From positions 1,736,001-1,800,000 of the forward strand of contig NZ_CP119779.1 of NCBI RefSeq assembly GCF_029338195.1: a DNA stretch of 64,000 nt, written 5' to 3'. The position numbers and the translations under genes are program-made. The notes below the pieces were generated by a model. The model searched no databases. It had not been told where the DNA came from and saw only the letters and a list, made by a program, of their open reading frames with translations. Shown here piece by piece: positions 24,132 through 35,398 of the stretch; within the stretch, counting starts at the first letter, position 1, and every line of letters begins with the position of its first letter. Source of the stretch: Haloarcula litorea. GTDB taxonomy: Archaea; Halobacteriota; Halobacteria; Halobacteriales; Haloarculaceae.

Positions 24132-25001
24132 GTGACCGCACAAGCCAACGATTCCACCGAGGACCGGCAGGCGACGGGCGACGAACAGACCGGCGACGAC
24201 GGCGGCGAGACCAACCCCGAGTACGCACCGGTCTCACAGGAGGCCGCCCTCCGGACGCAGCTGGCGCTGGGTCGGGAGGAACTCGACCGGCCGACCCGCG
24301 GCCTGGCGCTGTCGGGGCTCTCCGCCGGATTGGATATCGGCTTCGGCCCGCTGTTCATGCTCGTGCTCCTGAGCGTCGCGGCCGGCGTCTGGGGCGAGCC
24401 GACCCTGCGGCTCGTCACGGGTGCCATCTACTCCGTCGGGTTCGTGTTCGTCGTCCTCAGCGGGACGGAACTGTTCACCGAGCACACCACGCTCGCGGTC
24501 CTCCCGGTGCTGAACGGTGACGCCGGCGTCGCCGACCTCGGCCGGCTCTGGGGTGTCGTCTACGCGACCAACATCGTCGGCGGGATGGCCTTCGCCGTCG
24601 GGATGGTGGTGTTCGGCCCGGCCTACGGCATCATCGAGCCCTCGGCGTTCGCCCGCCTGGCCCGTCCGCTGGTGTCCCACTCCGCGCTGCCGACGTTCTT
24701 CGCGGCGGTGCTGGCCGGCTGGCTGATGGGGCTGCTCTCGTGGATGGTCACGTCCGTCGAGGGGTCGATGGCCCGCATCGCGCTGGTCGTCGCCGTCACG
24801 ACCATCATCGGCTTCGGCCACCTGCCACACTCCATCGCCGGCAACGTCGAGGTGTTCGCGGGGCTGGTGGCCTCCTCGGCGATCACCGTCCCGGACTACG
24901 TTCGCTTCCTCGGGCTCGCGACGGTCGGGAACGTCGTCGGCGGCACCATCTTCGTCGCGCTGCTGAAGTACGGCTACGTCACGAGCGGGCTCACGGAGTG
25001 A
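24132..25001 (+). CDS. Formate/nitrite transporter (FNT) family protein
   Basis: A 289-residue protein with a disordered acidic N-terminus (about 60 residues) followed by six membrane helices and re-entrant loops. Family motifs include GLSAGLDIGFGPL in the first helix, GTELFTEHT in the second loop, and FGHLPHSIAGNVEVF near residue 235 with the conserved central histidine of FNT channels. FNT pentamers move formate, nitrite or hydrosulfide. Which anion cannot be told. The start is GTG at 24132. Confidence 0.85.
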   Translation: MTAQANDSTEDRQATGDEQTGDDGGETNPEYAPVSQEAALRTQLALGREELDRPTRGLALSGLSAGLDIGFGPLFMLVLLSVAAGVWGEPTLRLVTGAIYSVGFVFVVLSGTELFTEHTTLAVLPVLNGDAGVADLGRLWGVVYATNIVGGMAFAVGMVVFGPAYGIIEPSAFARLARPLVSHSALPTFFAAVLAGWLMGLLSWMVTSVEGSMARIALVVAVTTIIGFGHLPHSIAGNVEVFAGLVASSAITVPDYVRFLGLATVGNVVGGTIFVALLKYGYVTSGLTE

Positions 25002-25071
25002 CCGCCCGCCACGCCCGCCGCGACTGTCGGCACTGGCGAGCCGACTACCGCAGAACCGTCAGGGGAGGAGA

Positions 25072-27633
<2,562 letters not shown>

Positions 27634-27637
<4 letters not shown>

Positions 27638-28608
27638 GCGCCGACCTCCCCCGCCAGTGGGTTGTCCCGGCTGGCGGTGACGGCCCCGAACTCCCGCTCG
27701 CGGCCCTCGACGGTGACGGTGACGCCGGTGGCGTCGGCTCGGACGTACACGTCGGCGTCGCGCTCCCGACCGGTCTCGCCGCCCGGGGTGCGGGCGAGCG
27801 CTTCGAGCAGCCGCGTCCGGTGGGTGTCGCCGTAGCCCGGGCCGACGGACTCGCCGGGCGTGACGAGTTCGACGGCGAGCCCGCTCTCCAGTGCGCCCAT
27901 CGCGACCGTCGCCGCGGCGGCCGCCATCTCGTCGGCGTGGTCGTCGGTCCCCTCCGCGACGACGAGCAGGCCGCGCTCGCTGTCGCGGTCGGCGAACTCC
28001 TTGACCAGCAGGTCCTCGCGCTTGGCGCTGGACTTCCAGTGGACGTCCCGCAGGGAGTCCCCGGGGACGTACTCCCGGAGCCGGTCGAACGCCTGCCGGT
28101 CCTCGGCGTCCGGGACCAGCGTCCGCACGAACGTCTCCGGCCCGCCGACGCGGTAGACCTCGGGGTAGACCAGCACCGTCTCGGTCGCCTCGACCGTGGC
28201 CGTCGAGACCACCAGCCCCAGCGCGTCGGTCACGCGGACCTCGACCGGCCCGAACGTCTGCTCGCCGCGGCGCTCGTAGGTCACGTCGTACCGGACCGTC
28301 GCCGGCAGCGACCGGGTGGCGGTCCCGTCGCCGTCGACGCCCGCCGGCAGGCGGTCGGCGATCCGAGCGACGCCGCTGCCCTCGACGCGGAGTTCGACGG
28401 TGCGGCGCTCGCCGGGGAAGCCCCGCCGGGGCTTCGACCGCTCGATCGTCGGCGTCCCCGCCAGGTACACCTGGGCGGCGGCGACGACGAACGCCACCAG
28501 CAGCGGACCGGCGACGGCCGCGAGCGCCTGCTGGCCGAACTGCGAGGCGACGGCGACGGCTCCGGCGGCGATCACCAGGACGCCGGCACCGCGACGGGTC
28601 GGTCTCAT
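27634..28608 (-). CDS. DUF58 domain protein
   Basis: A 324-residue protein with two N-terminal membrane helices (about 8-50), then a beta-rich region and the DUF58 core with the family signature LREYVPGDSLRDVHWKSSAK (about residue 170-190) and a following vWA-like fold with VVAEGTDDHADE. DUF58 proteins work with MoxR ATPases and are proposed to act as their adaptors in membrane assembly or stress. It overlaps moxR by four bases and the transglutaminase gene by four bases: a tightly coupled operon. Confidence 0.9.
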
Positions 28609-29564
28609 TCGACGGCGACGGTGTCCAGCGCCTCTGCGACGAGGGCGTCGGCGGTCTGTTCGCTGGTCTCGGTCCGGATGCGGTGGGGGAGGACGACGGG
28701 GGCCTCCCGCTGGACGTCGTCGGGGACGACGTACTCACGCCCCTCCAGGACCGCGCGGGCCTGTGCCGCCCGCAACAGCGAGATGCTCCCGCGCGGGCTG
28801 ACGCCCAGCTGTGCGTGCTCGCGCGTGTACCCGGCCAGCCGCGTCGCGTACGCGCGGATGGGTTCCTCGACGGTCACCTCGGCGGTCGTCTCGCGGGCGG
28901 CCCGGAGGTCCTCCAGCGTCGCCACCGGCGACAGCTCCTCGATGGGGTGTTGTCCGACGACCTCGCCGAGCATCGCCGTCTCCTCGTCGGCGTCGGGGTA
29001 CCCCAGGTGGAGCTTCGACATGAAGCGGTCGAGCTCGGCCATCGGGAGGTCGTAGGCCTTGTTTCGCTCGACGGTGTTCTGGGTCGCGATGACGGTGAAG
29101 GGGTCGGGGACGTCGTAGGTGGTGCCGTCGACGGTGACCTGGCCCTCCTCCATCGCCTCCAGCAGCGCCGACTGGGTCTTGGGCGGCGCGCGGTTGATCT
29201 CGTCGCCCAGCACGACGTTGCCGAAGATGGGGCCGCGCTGGAACTCGAACGTCTGTGTCTTCTGGTTGTAGACGTTGACGCCGGTCACGTCCGTCGGCAA
29301 CAGGTCCGGCGTGAACTGGATCCGCTTGAACTCCCCGTCGAAGGAGGCCGCGACCGACCGGGCGAGCATCGTCTTCCCGACGCCGGGGACGTCCTCCAGC
29401 AGGATGTGGCCCCGTCCCAGCAGGGCGGTGACGATGTGTTCGATCTCGTCGTGGTGGCCGACGATGACCTCCTCGACGTTCTCGATCACCTGTGTCGCGA
29501 CGCGGCTCGCGTCGCGGAGGGCGCTGTCCGACTGTCGACCGCGAGTGGTGTCCGTGTCAGTCAT
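28605..29564 (-). CDS. MoxR-family AAA ATPase
   Basis: A 319-residue AAA+ protein: Walker A EDVPGVGKTMLARS (Lys near residue 65), Walker B VVLGDEINRAPPKTQSALLE, sensor-1 ATQN, and the arginine region FMSKLHLGYPD and GVSPRGSISLLRAAQ. These are MoxR hallmarks. MoxR ATPases act as chaperones for vWA-domain or membrane-complex proteins. It is the first gene of the moxR-DUF58-transglutaminase operon. Confidence 0.93.
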   Translation of the reverse strand: MTDTDTTRGRQSDSALRDASRVATQVIENVEEVIVGHHDEIEHIVTALLGRGHILLEDVPGVGKTMLARSVAASFDGEFKRIQFTPDLLPTDVTGVNVYNQKTQTFEFQRGPIFGNVVLGDEINRAPPKTQSALLEAMEEGQVTVDGTTYDVPDPFTVIATQNTVERNKAYDLPMAELDRFMSKLHLGYPDADEETAMLGEVVGQHPIEELSPVATLEDLRAARETTAEVTVEEPIRAYATRLAGYTREHAQLGVSPRGSISLLRAAQARAVLEGREYVVPDDVQREAPVVLPHRIRTETSEQTADALVAEALDTVAVE

Positions 29565-29732
29565 GTATGGCGGGTCCGCACGACGGGCGTCCGGGACGGA
29601 TGGGTGGTCCTGACCCACCCTCGAACAAGTGTCTTCTGCCCGCTACAGTCCGCTTCCTGCATTCCGTGCCCGGAGCGTTGGTGGCGGATACACGTAACTC
29701 TGCTGGGTGTGTTCCCCAGTGGCACGCGGCCG

Positions 29733-30008
29733 TCAGCGGTCCCAGTCCTTGCAGTCAGGACAGACGAGCGAGCCGTCCTGCTCCCACCGCCGACTCGCCA
29801 CGGTCCCGCACTCGGCACACGCCTCGCCGTCGGGCGACCACGCGTACGTGGTCGCGGCCGGTTCGACGCTCCCGTCGCTCGCAGTCGGGGTGTCGTCCCC
29901 GTCCGAGGCGGCTGCCGCGTCGGCACCGCTCGCGGTCGCGTCGCCTCCCTCCGTCTCCGTGTCGCCGCCGGCGTCGCGGAACTCGTCGAGCGACGCGTCT
30001 TCCGTCAT
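29733..30008 (-). CDS. Small zinc-ribbon protein with acidic disordered N-terminus
   Basis: A 91-residue protein: residues 1-50 are Ala/Asp/Gly/Glu-rich and disordered, residues 52-91 form a single zinc ribbon with C64-x-x-C67 and C82-x-x-C85 (CAECG and CPDCKDWDR). The layout fits a haloarchaeal family I recall as DUF7573, not verified. Function unknown; such ribbons often bind nucleic acid or a protein partner. Confidence 0.65.
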   Translation of the reverse strand: MTEDASLDEFRDAGGDTETEGGDATASGADAAAASDGDDTPTASDGSVEPAATTYAWSPDGEACAECGTVASRRWEQDGSLVCPDCKDWDR

Positions 30009-30095
30009 ACCCGCCTCTGGAGCGTCCAGCGGGAAATAGCTGTCCGCGGCCAAGCGAGCGCAAGCGGGAAGTGGGGGCACCGCAAACGGCGTGAT

Positions 30096-30317
30096 ATGCA
30101 AGGCCTGCTCACGGAACTCGTCCAGAGTGTCATCGACGCCCCCGGGAAGTTCGTGGACATAATGCTGTTCGATCCGCTGTCGGCGGTCCTCGTCCTGATC
30201 GGAGCCCTGCTGGTGGGCGTCTCCTCGGCGATCTTCGGCTACCTCTCGCTGGGTGCCGCCGCGTCGCTGTTCACTCGCGGCGGCGGTCGGTCGCCACCGT
30301 CCCGAGCAGATCGATAG
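30096..30317 (+). CDS. Small membrane protein
   Basis: A 73-residue protein from ATG 30096 with an amphipathic N-terminus (MQGLLTELVQSVIDAPGKFV) and one long or two short membrane segments (about 28-60), ending in a basic Gly/Arg tail. The tail overlaps the 3' end of the convergent mer-like gene by 47 bases. Function unknown; it is divergent from the zinc-ribbon gene. Confidence 0.55.
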   Translation: MQGLLTELVQSVIDAPGKFVDIMLFDPLSAVLVLIGALLVGVSSAIFGYLSLGAAASLFTRGGGRSPPSRADR

Positions 30318-31248
30318 CCGACTCGACGTCCGGCCCGAGCGGCGAGGCGTAGACGACGCTGTCCGCGTGTTCTTCCAGCGCCTCGGTCCGCTCGCGTACC
30401 TCCGCCGGGGTGCCGGCGATACAGAAGGCGTCGAGCATCGCGTCGGTCACCAGCCCGAACGCCGTCTCGAACTCGCCGGCGGAGATGGCGTCGCCGATCT
30501 CCGCGGCGGTCCCGCGGTCGATGTCGTGGCGGTCCAGGACGGGCGGCGGCGAGCCGGCCGCGACGTACGCGACGGGTGGCCGGGCGGCCTCGCGGGCCGC
30601 CTCGCGGTCCTCGGCGACGGAGACGCTGGCGTAGGCCGCCAGGTCGAACTCGGCGTCGGCGACGCGGTCGTCGGCCATCTCGTCGACCCGTTCGCGGGCC
30701 CACGCGAGGTCCTTCGGGTGCGAGCCGTTGTACAGCGCGCCGTCGGCGTGTTTCGCCGCCATCTTCGTCATGTGGGGACCCTGTGCGCCGACGTACACCG
30801 GGATCTCGCCGGCCTCGTAGTTCAGGCCGGCGTCGTCGGCCCGGAAGGTGCCGTCGTGGTCGACCCGCTCGCCGTCCCACAGTCGCTGGGCCACCTTGAA
30901 CGCCTCCAGGGTCCGCCGGAGCGCGTCGTCGTGGTCGAACCCGAGGTTCCGGATGGTCGACTTGTCGCCCGGCCCGACGCCGAAGACGGCGCGGCCGTCG
31001 CTGAGTTCCGAGAGGGTCGCCACCCGCGAGGCCAGCGTCACCGGGTGGGTCTCGTAGGGGTTGGCGATCCCCGGCCCCAACAACAGATCGTCGGTCCGGG
31101 CGGCCATCCGGGTCAGCGCCATAAACTGGTCGCGGTTGTTGTAGTGGTGGCTGGCGAAGACGGCGTCGAAACCGCTGTCTTCGGCCGCGGCGGCGAACGA
31201 TGCGAGCTGGTCGACCGGATGTTCCGGGGTGAGTTCAATCGCGTACAT
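30271..31248 (-). CDS. mer: F420-dependent luciferase-like oxidoreductase (Mer-like)
   Basis: A 325-residue LLM-family protein: MYAIELTPEHPVDQLASFAA start, HHYNNRDQFMALTRMA, GVGPGDKSTIRNLG near residue 96 and VYVGAQGPHMTKMAAKHADG near residue 162, a pattern like F420-dependent 5,10-methylenetetrahydromethanopterin reductase. The adjacent cofE gene supports an F420 enzyme. In haloarchaea, which are not methanogens, Mer-like proteins are thought to act on tetrahydrofolate-type C1 carriers. The starts and stops of mer and cofE overlap by 14 bases. Other F420-dependent LLM enzymes remain possible. Confidence 0.8.
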   Translation of the reverse strand: MYAIELTPEHPVDQLASFAAAAEDSGFDAVFASHHYNNRDQFMALTRMAARTDDLLLGPGIANPYETHPVTLASRVATLSELSDGRAVFGVGPGDKSTIRNLGFDHDDALRRTLEAFKVAQRLWDGERVDHDGTFRADDAGLNYEAGEIPVYVGAQGPHMTKMAAKHADGALYNGSHPKDLAWARERVDEMADDRVADAEFDLAAYASVSVAEDREAAREAARPPVAYVAAGSPPPVLDRHDIDRGTAAEIGDAISAGEFETAFGLVTDAMLDAFCIAGTPAEVRERTEALEEHADSVVYASPLGPDVESAIDLLGTVATDRRRE

Positions 31249-32008
31249 AGCTCCACTCTCTGAGCGCCTGCCGGACGACGTCGTTCTCGGGGTCGCGGTA
31301 GAGGGCGTCGCGCTCCCCGTGGTCGCCGAACTCGAAGCCGCGGACGACGGCGGCCGGGGTCCCGCCGTCGCCCTCGCCGGTGACGAGGTTGGCGGCGGCC
31401 GCGAGCTCGTCGACGACTGCCTGGACCGTCACGCCGAGCTCGCGGCCGTCGCGGTCGCGTTCGCCCCGCCAGTCGCGGGCGGCGGCGACGCCGGCCCAGC
31501 CCAGCGCGACGCCGCGCTGGCCGAGCCGGAACGGCCGGCCGGACGTGTCGGTGACGATCACGGCCACGTCCCCGCCCGTCCGCTCGCGCAGGCCCGCTCG
31601 GATCGCCTCGGCCTCGGCGGTCGGGGCCTCCGGCAGTAACAGCAGGTCGGCGTCGGGGACGTTCGAGCGGTCGATGCCCGCGTTGACCGTGATGTGGCCG
31701 AACCGCGTCACCGCGAGGATAAAGGGCGACTCCGTCAGCAGTTCCTCGCTCTCTTCGAGGACCGCCTGCGCGAACCGGGGGTCCTTCTCCTCGCCGGTGA
31801 CCTCCCCGATGCGGGCGGCGATGCGCTCCGCTCGCTCGTCCGCCGGGAAGTCCGCGAGATCGGCCTGCCGGCCGGCCGCCTTCGAGACGACGGTGCTGGC
31901 GACACAGACCACGTCGCCGTCCCGCAGGTCGGTCTGCCCGGCGATGAGTCCGGCAACGTCGTCGCCCGGGCGCACCTCCGGGAGTCCCTCCACCGCGAAG
32001 ACGTCCAT
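31235..32008 (-). CDS. cofE: Coenzyme F420:L-glutamate ligase
   Basis: A 257-residue protein with the CofE pattern: an N-terminal strand-loop VRPGDDVAGLI, DVVCVASTVVSKAAGR, the GTP/metal region with FGHITVNAGIDRSNVPD near residue 101-118 and VIVTDTSGRPFRLGQRGVAL near residue 148-168. CofE adds glutamates to F420-0 in a GTP-dependent reaction. It precedes the mer-like gene on the same strand with a 14-base overlap, so supply of polyglutamylated F420 and one of its users are made together. Confidence 0.93.
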   Translation of the reverse strand: MDVFAVEGLPEVRPGDDVAGLIAGQTDLRDGDVVCVASTVVSKAAGRQADLADFPADERAERIAARIGEVTGEEKDPRFAQAVLEESEELLTESPFILAVTRFGHITVNAGIDRSNVPDADLLLLPEAPTAEAEAIRAGLRERTGGDVAVIVTDTSGRPFRLGQRGVALGWAGVAAARDWRGERDRDGRELGVTVQAVVDELAAAANLVTGEGDGGTPAAVVRGFEFGDHGERDALYRDPENDVVRQALREWSYVRD

Positions 32009-32162
32009 ACCCGCCCTCCGGCCTCCGCGGGAAAAAGGCCGCCGTTAGGTGCAAGCCCCGCCATCTCCGGCAACTGCTGCCGCGTCCCGACGGTCCCGTC
32101 TCCCTGCGGGCGCTGTGGCCGCGAACCGAAACGACCGAGAGCCAGCGTCGTGACCACCGACC

Positions 32163-32951
32163 GTGACCGAGGACTTCGCCACCGTCGCCCGGACCGCCGC
32201 GGAGGCAGCCGGGGGGTTCCTCCGCGAGCGGTTCACCGACGGCACGACCGACGCCGACTACCGGACGACCGACGTGAAGGCCCACGCCGACGAGGAGGCC
32301 GAACGGCTCGTCGTCGAGACGATCCGGGAACACTACCCCGACCACCCGATCACGGCCGAAGAGGCCGGCCACCTCGACGGCGACGGCGACCACCGCTGGG
32401 TGGTCGACGCGCTGGACGGCACCAACAACTTCGTCGCCGGCCTCCCGACCTTCGGCGCGGCCGTCACCGTCGTCGACGACGCGGACGACCCGGTCGCGGC
32501 GGCGGTCTCGGTGCCCGCCGTCGACGACCTCTACGTCGCCCGGCGGGGGGACGGGGTCCGGTACAACGGCCGTCCGGTGCGGGCCGACGACGGCGAGACG
32601 CCGCCCGTCGAAGCGGGAACGGTCGCGTTCGTCATCGGTTCGCCGGTCGTCTACGACGGTCCCGGACGGGAGAACGCGGACGAGATCCGCTGGGAACTGG
32701 GGCAGACCGCGAAACGGTGTATCCAGACCTGGGCTCCGGTGGTCCACTGGGGGCTGCTCGCCCGCGGCGCGATGGACGGCTACGTCTGTCTCCACCCCGA
32801 CGAGCGCGAGCAACTGGCCGGCGCACTGCTCGCGACCGAGGCCGGCTGTGCCGTCCGCCGCGAGGGGCCGCTGTCGGCGTTCGCCCCGACCCAGGACGCC
32901 GCCGACGCCCTGTTCGAGACGGCGGCTACAGTTCGTGAACCGATACGCTGA
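32163..32951 (+). CDS. Inositol monophosphatase family protein
   Basis: A 262-residue protein with the metal site of the family: E in ITAEEAG (about residue 61-62), the WVVDALDGTNNFVAG motif (about residue 79-93), and the later D in the WAPVVHWGLLARGAMDGYV segment. The common D-P-L/I-D-G-T reads D-A-L-D-G-T, within family variation. Archaeal members often hydrolyse both inositol-1-phosphate and fructose-1,6-bisphosphate. The GTG at 32163 is the start. Its 3' end overlaps the convergent phosphoesterase gene by 26 bases. Confidence 0.85.
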   Translation: MTEDFATVARTAAEAAGGFLRERFTDGTTDADYRTTDVKAHADEEAERLVVETIREHYPDHPITAEEAGHLDGDGDHRWVVDALDGTNNFVAGLPTFGAAVTVVDDADDPVAAAVSVPAVDDLYVARRGDGVRYNGRPVRADDGETPPVEAGTVAFVIGSPVVYDGPGRENADEIRWELGQTAKRCIQTWAPVVHWGLLARGAMDGYVCLHPDEREQLAGALLATEAGCAVRREGPLSAFAPTQDAADALFETAATVREPIR

Positions 32952-33414
32952 GGTCGCCGTCGCCGACCGTCGCGGTCAGCATCGTCGCCCGTTCGGCCGG
33001 CGACGCGCCGGTCGCGCTGCCGGGGTTGAGCAGCCGGACGCCGCCGTGGACCGTGTCGACGACCTCGTGTGTGTGACCGGCGACGCCGACGGCGTCCCCC
33101 TCGGCTTCCTCGCGGACGACGGTCGCAACGCGGTCGTGCCACCCGGCGTGCGAGCCCGTGCCGTGGGTGACGACGAACGTCACCCCACCCAGTTCGACGG
33201 TGGCCGTGTCGGGCAGGCCGATCCGCGGGTCCGTGTTGCCCGCGACGCCGGTGAACCGCGCGCTCATCGCCCGGACGTTCGACAGTGTCCCCTCGCTGTC
33301 GAAGTCGCCGGCGTGGATCACGTGGTCGGCCGTCTCGATACGCTCCCGGAACGGCGCGGGGATGTCGGTGGCCCGCGACGGAACGTGCGTGTCGCTGACG
33401 AGTGCGACGTCCAT
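32926..33414 (-). CDS. YfcE/MJ0936-type metallophosphoesterase
   Basis: A 162-residue calcineurin-like phosphoesterase with all metal motifs in order: SDTH (residues 7-10), HAGD (34-37), GNTD (59-62), THG (82-84) and GHTH (113-116). This is the small, single-domain YfcE/MJ0936 group, which has phosphodiesterase activity on artificial or cyclic nucleotide substrates. It is convergent with the inositol phosphatase-like gene. Confidence 0.9.
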   Translation of the reverse strand: MDVALVSDTHVPSRATDIPAPFRERIETADHVIHAGDFDSEGTLSNVRAMSARFTGVAGNTDPRIGLPDTATVELGGVTFVVTHGTGSHAGWHDRVATVVREEAEGDAVGVAGHTHEVVDTVHGGVRLLNPGSATGASPAERATMLTATVGDGDLSVSVHEL

Positions 33415-33450
33415 ACGGCGCGTTCGACCAGGCCGGGGAAAACGGTTCGG

Positions 33451-33762
33451 CTACTCGGGGGTCTCGGGCGTCGGTGCCAGCCCCTTCAGGTCGTCGAGCC
33501 GATCGACCAGCTCGTCGATGCCGTCGTTGATGTCGGCGACCCGCTGGTCGATGTCGTCGGCCGGGATCGCTCCCTGGGGCGTCGGGTCGATCAGTTCGTC
33601 GTCCTCCAGCATCCGCAGCGAGTACCGCACCTTGTGCTCGGGGATGCCGGTCTCCTCGGAGAGCTTGACGATGCCGATGGGGCCCTGGTCGATGACGACG
33701 TCGAGGATCGCGAGGTCGCGACTCTCCTTCTCTACCTGGTTTCGCAGTCTCTCGATGCCCAT
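33451..33762 (-). CDS. Small winged-helix regulator with C-terminal coiled coil
   Basis: A 103-residue protein. Residues 15-65 are a winged helix (LAILDVVIDQGPIGIVKLSE, then PEHKVRYSLRMLEDDELI). Residues 68-95 are an amphipathic heptad stretch (DDIDQRVADINDGIDELVDR) suited to dimerisation. It lies 36 bases upstream of the phosphoesterase gene on the same strand. The target is unknown. Confidence 0.7.
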   Translation of the reverse strand: MGIERLRNQVEKESRDLAILDVVIDQGPIGIVKLSEETGIPEHKVRYSLRMLEDDELIDPTPQGAIPADDIDQRVADINDGIDELVDRLDDLKGLAPTPETPE

Positions 33763-33919
33763 AATCGTACCCGACCGTATCGGCCGACGCCACATAAACG
33801 CTCCAGTTGTGGCACGGGCCGGTCGGCCGCCCGACAGGTCATACCGGTGGCCGTAACAGACTGACGTAATTCGCCACTCCGGGGTGGCGAATACCCTCAC
33901 GCACCGACAGCCACCAGTA

Positions 33920-34570
33920 TCAGTCCTCGACCGGCGTCCGGCGCAGTTCGTCGAGCTGGTCCCGGAGCCGCGACAGCTCCGTCTCCAGCTCCTCCCGCCG
34001 GTCGATGAGCGTCGAGAGCTCCTCGGTGTTGACCGAGAAGTCGTTCTCCAGGGCCACGTCCAGCGCGTCGGTGGTCGCCGCCGCCAGGTCCGTCGACACC
34101 CGGAGCACCTCGCTGGGGGTCCCCCGGGACTCGTACAGCTCCTGGTCGCCCGACTGCGGGCTGTAGGTGATCATCGGCGACTCCACGCCGTGGTGGTACG
34201 TCACCGTGTAGCTGGTGTCGGTGACGGGGTTCAGCCGGTTCTCCGCCCGCTCCGTGCGGACGATGTTGAACGGCTCGGCCAGCGACGGGTACGTCTCCGC
34301 CAGGTCCCGCAGCCGGTCGGCCGCCGTGACGTCTAGCTGGGCCTCCACGTCGCCGAAGAACTGCCGGGAGTTGGTGAGGCTGAACGCGACGGTGTAGAAG
34401 ACGGACTCGTCGCTGTCGGCGAGGTTCCGGACCCGCTCGCGGACCGCCTCGTGTCGCCCCTCGATGGTCAGCTTCTCCAGTTCCTCCAGCAGGGCGCGGA
34501 CGCCCTCCTCGCGCTCGAGGAACGCCTCGACGATGGCCCCCGGCATCTCCTCGCCCTCGACGTCGTCCAT
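33920..34570 (-). CDS. Conserved haloarchaeal protein with C-terminal coiled coil
   Basis: A 216-residue protein. The N-terminal part is helical (MDDVEGEEMPGAIVEAFLER), the middle is beta-rich with YTVTYHHGVESPMITYSP, and the last 40 residues form a coiled coil (NTEELSTLIDRREELETELS and on). There are no membrane segments, cysteines or recognised catalytic motifs. I do not recognise the family. The ATG at 34570 is a clear start. Its upstream region contains copy 2 of the three-hairpin element. Confidence 0.6.
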   Translation of the reverse strand: MDDVEGEEMPGAIVEAFLEREEGVRALLEELEKLTIEGRHEAVRERVRNLADSDESVFYTVAFSLTNSRQFFGDVEAQLDVTAADRLRDLAETYPSLAEPFNIVRTERAENRLNPVTDTSYTVTYHHGVESPMITYSPQSGDQELYESRGTPSEVLRVSTDLAAATTDALDVALENDFSVNTEELSTLIDRREELETELSRLRDQLDELRRTPVED

Positions 34571-34614
34571 ACCCCCCGTTCGCACACGGCGACTAAACAG
34601 TCTGTCGACCCACC

Positions 34615-34756
34615 ACCTTTTTCCCGGGAGGGTTTCCTCACTCGCTCCGCTCGCTGCGGGAACCCTCCCGGCAAAAACGTGGGTGAAAAAGGCCGACGGC
34701 TCGGCCTCCGGCCTCGCCGTCGGGGGAACCGCGCTCGCTCCGCTCGCGCGGATGCT
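34615..34756. repeat. Three-hairpin intergenic element, copy 2
   Basis: It has the same modules as 22771-22909: ACCTTTTTC, hairpin 1 (GGGAGGGTTTCC paired through GGGAACCCTCCC), a 22-base spacer at 34673-34694 matching copy 1 at 20 of 22 positions, hairpin 2 (CGACGGC paired with GCCGTCG), GGGGAA, the GCGCTCGCTCCGCTCGCGC module and ATGCT. It lies between the unknown coiled-coil gene and the tRNA-Asp gene, upstream of the former, so it cannot be merely a terminator of a + strand gene. Confidence 0.8.
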
Positions 34757-34836
34757 CCATTAGATTCACCACTTTTTCAGACACCTGCCAATTTCGGTAA
34801 CGAAACACACTGCTTGTCGAGTTAGATTCGAAGAAG

Positions 34837-34909
34837 CGCCCGGAGCGGGATTTGAACCCGCGTCACGACCGTGACAGGGTCGTATGATGGGCCACTACAC
34901 CATCCGGGC
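34837..34909 (-). tRNA. tRNA-Asp (anticodon GTC)
   Basis: A 73-base cloverleaf on the minus strand. The acceptor stem is GCCCGGA paired with TCCGGGC and a G discriminator; the anticodon loop is CTGTCAC with GTC at 34873-34875 (minus strand); the T arm is GCGGGTTCAAATCCCGC. There is no encoded CCA and no intron. An AT-rich promoter lies upstream at 34947-34955. Confidence 0.95.
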
Positions 34910-34946
34910 GCGCTGCCTCGCTGCACTCGTTCGTATCCCGGTGGCA

Positions 34947-34963
34947 GTATTAAGGCTTTCCAA
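34947..34963 (-). promoter_or_regulatory. BRE/TATA promoter of tRNA-Asp
   Basis: On the minus strand the bases read GGAAAGCCTTAATAC: a purine-rich BRE followed by CCTTAATAC. The TATA element is about 38-46 bases before the mature tRNA 5' end, which leaves room for a short 5' leader removed by RNase P. Confidence 0.5.
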
Positions 34964-35081
34964 AGGAGGCGGCCCTGTGACGGGTCCCCGTGACAGACCC
35001 AAACTTCTATATCCAATCTCGCCGAACCGAGTGGTACGCGAGTTCGTCCCACGGGCGGGACGAGTAGCTACAGCAGGCCTA

Positions 35082-35098
35082 CTTAGTAAGTGTTATAC
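35082..35098 (+). promoter_or_regulatory. Candidate promoter of the RNA polymerase operon
   Basis: CTTAGTAAGTGTTATAC lies 73-89 bases before the rpoH ATG. Either CTTAGTAAG or TTATAC could be the TATA element, predicting a start near 35115-35125 and a leader of roughly 50 bases. No other AT-rich block lies closer to rpoH, though TTCTATATCC at 35005-35014 is a more distant alternative. Confidence 0.35.
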
Positions 35099-35170
35099 AG
35101 GTGCCGCCAATAACGACCTGTAGTATCTCGTGACAGCCACCTTCTCCAGCAGCAGGCCCCACGCACACCC

Positions 35171-35398
35171 ATGGTAGATGTAAGCCAACACGAACTCGTC
35201 CCAGACCACAGCGTCGTCGACGAGGCAGACATCGACGCGGTACTCGAGGAGTACGACATCAAGAAGACCGATCTCCCGAAGATCAAGCGGACCGACCCGG
35301 CCCTCCCCGAGGAGGCAGAGGTCGGTGACGTCATCCGGATCGAACGCGACTCACGGACGACCGACACGGCGGTCGTCTACCGACTGGTGGTAGAATAA
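35171..35398 (+). CDS. rpoH: RNA polymerase subunit H (Rpo5/Rpb5 C-terminal-like)
   Basis: A 75-residue subunit: [20 protein letters not shown], then [20 protein letters not shown] and [20 protein letters not shown], the canonical archaeal H/Rpb5 assembly-domain pattern. It is the first gene of the conserved rpoH-B''-B'-A'-A'' operon; its stop codon overlaps the rpoB2 ATG by one base. Confidence 0.98.
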   Translation: MVDVSQHELVPDHSVVDEADIDAVLEEYDIKKTDLPKIKRTDPALPEEAEVGDVIRIERDSRTTDTAVVYRLVVE

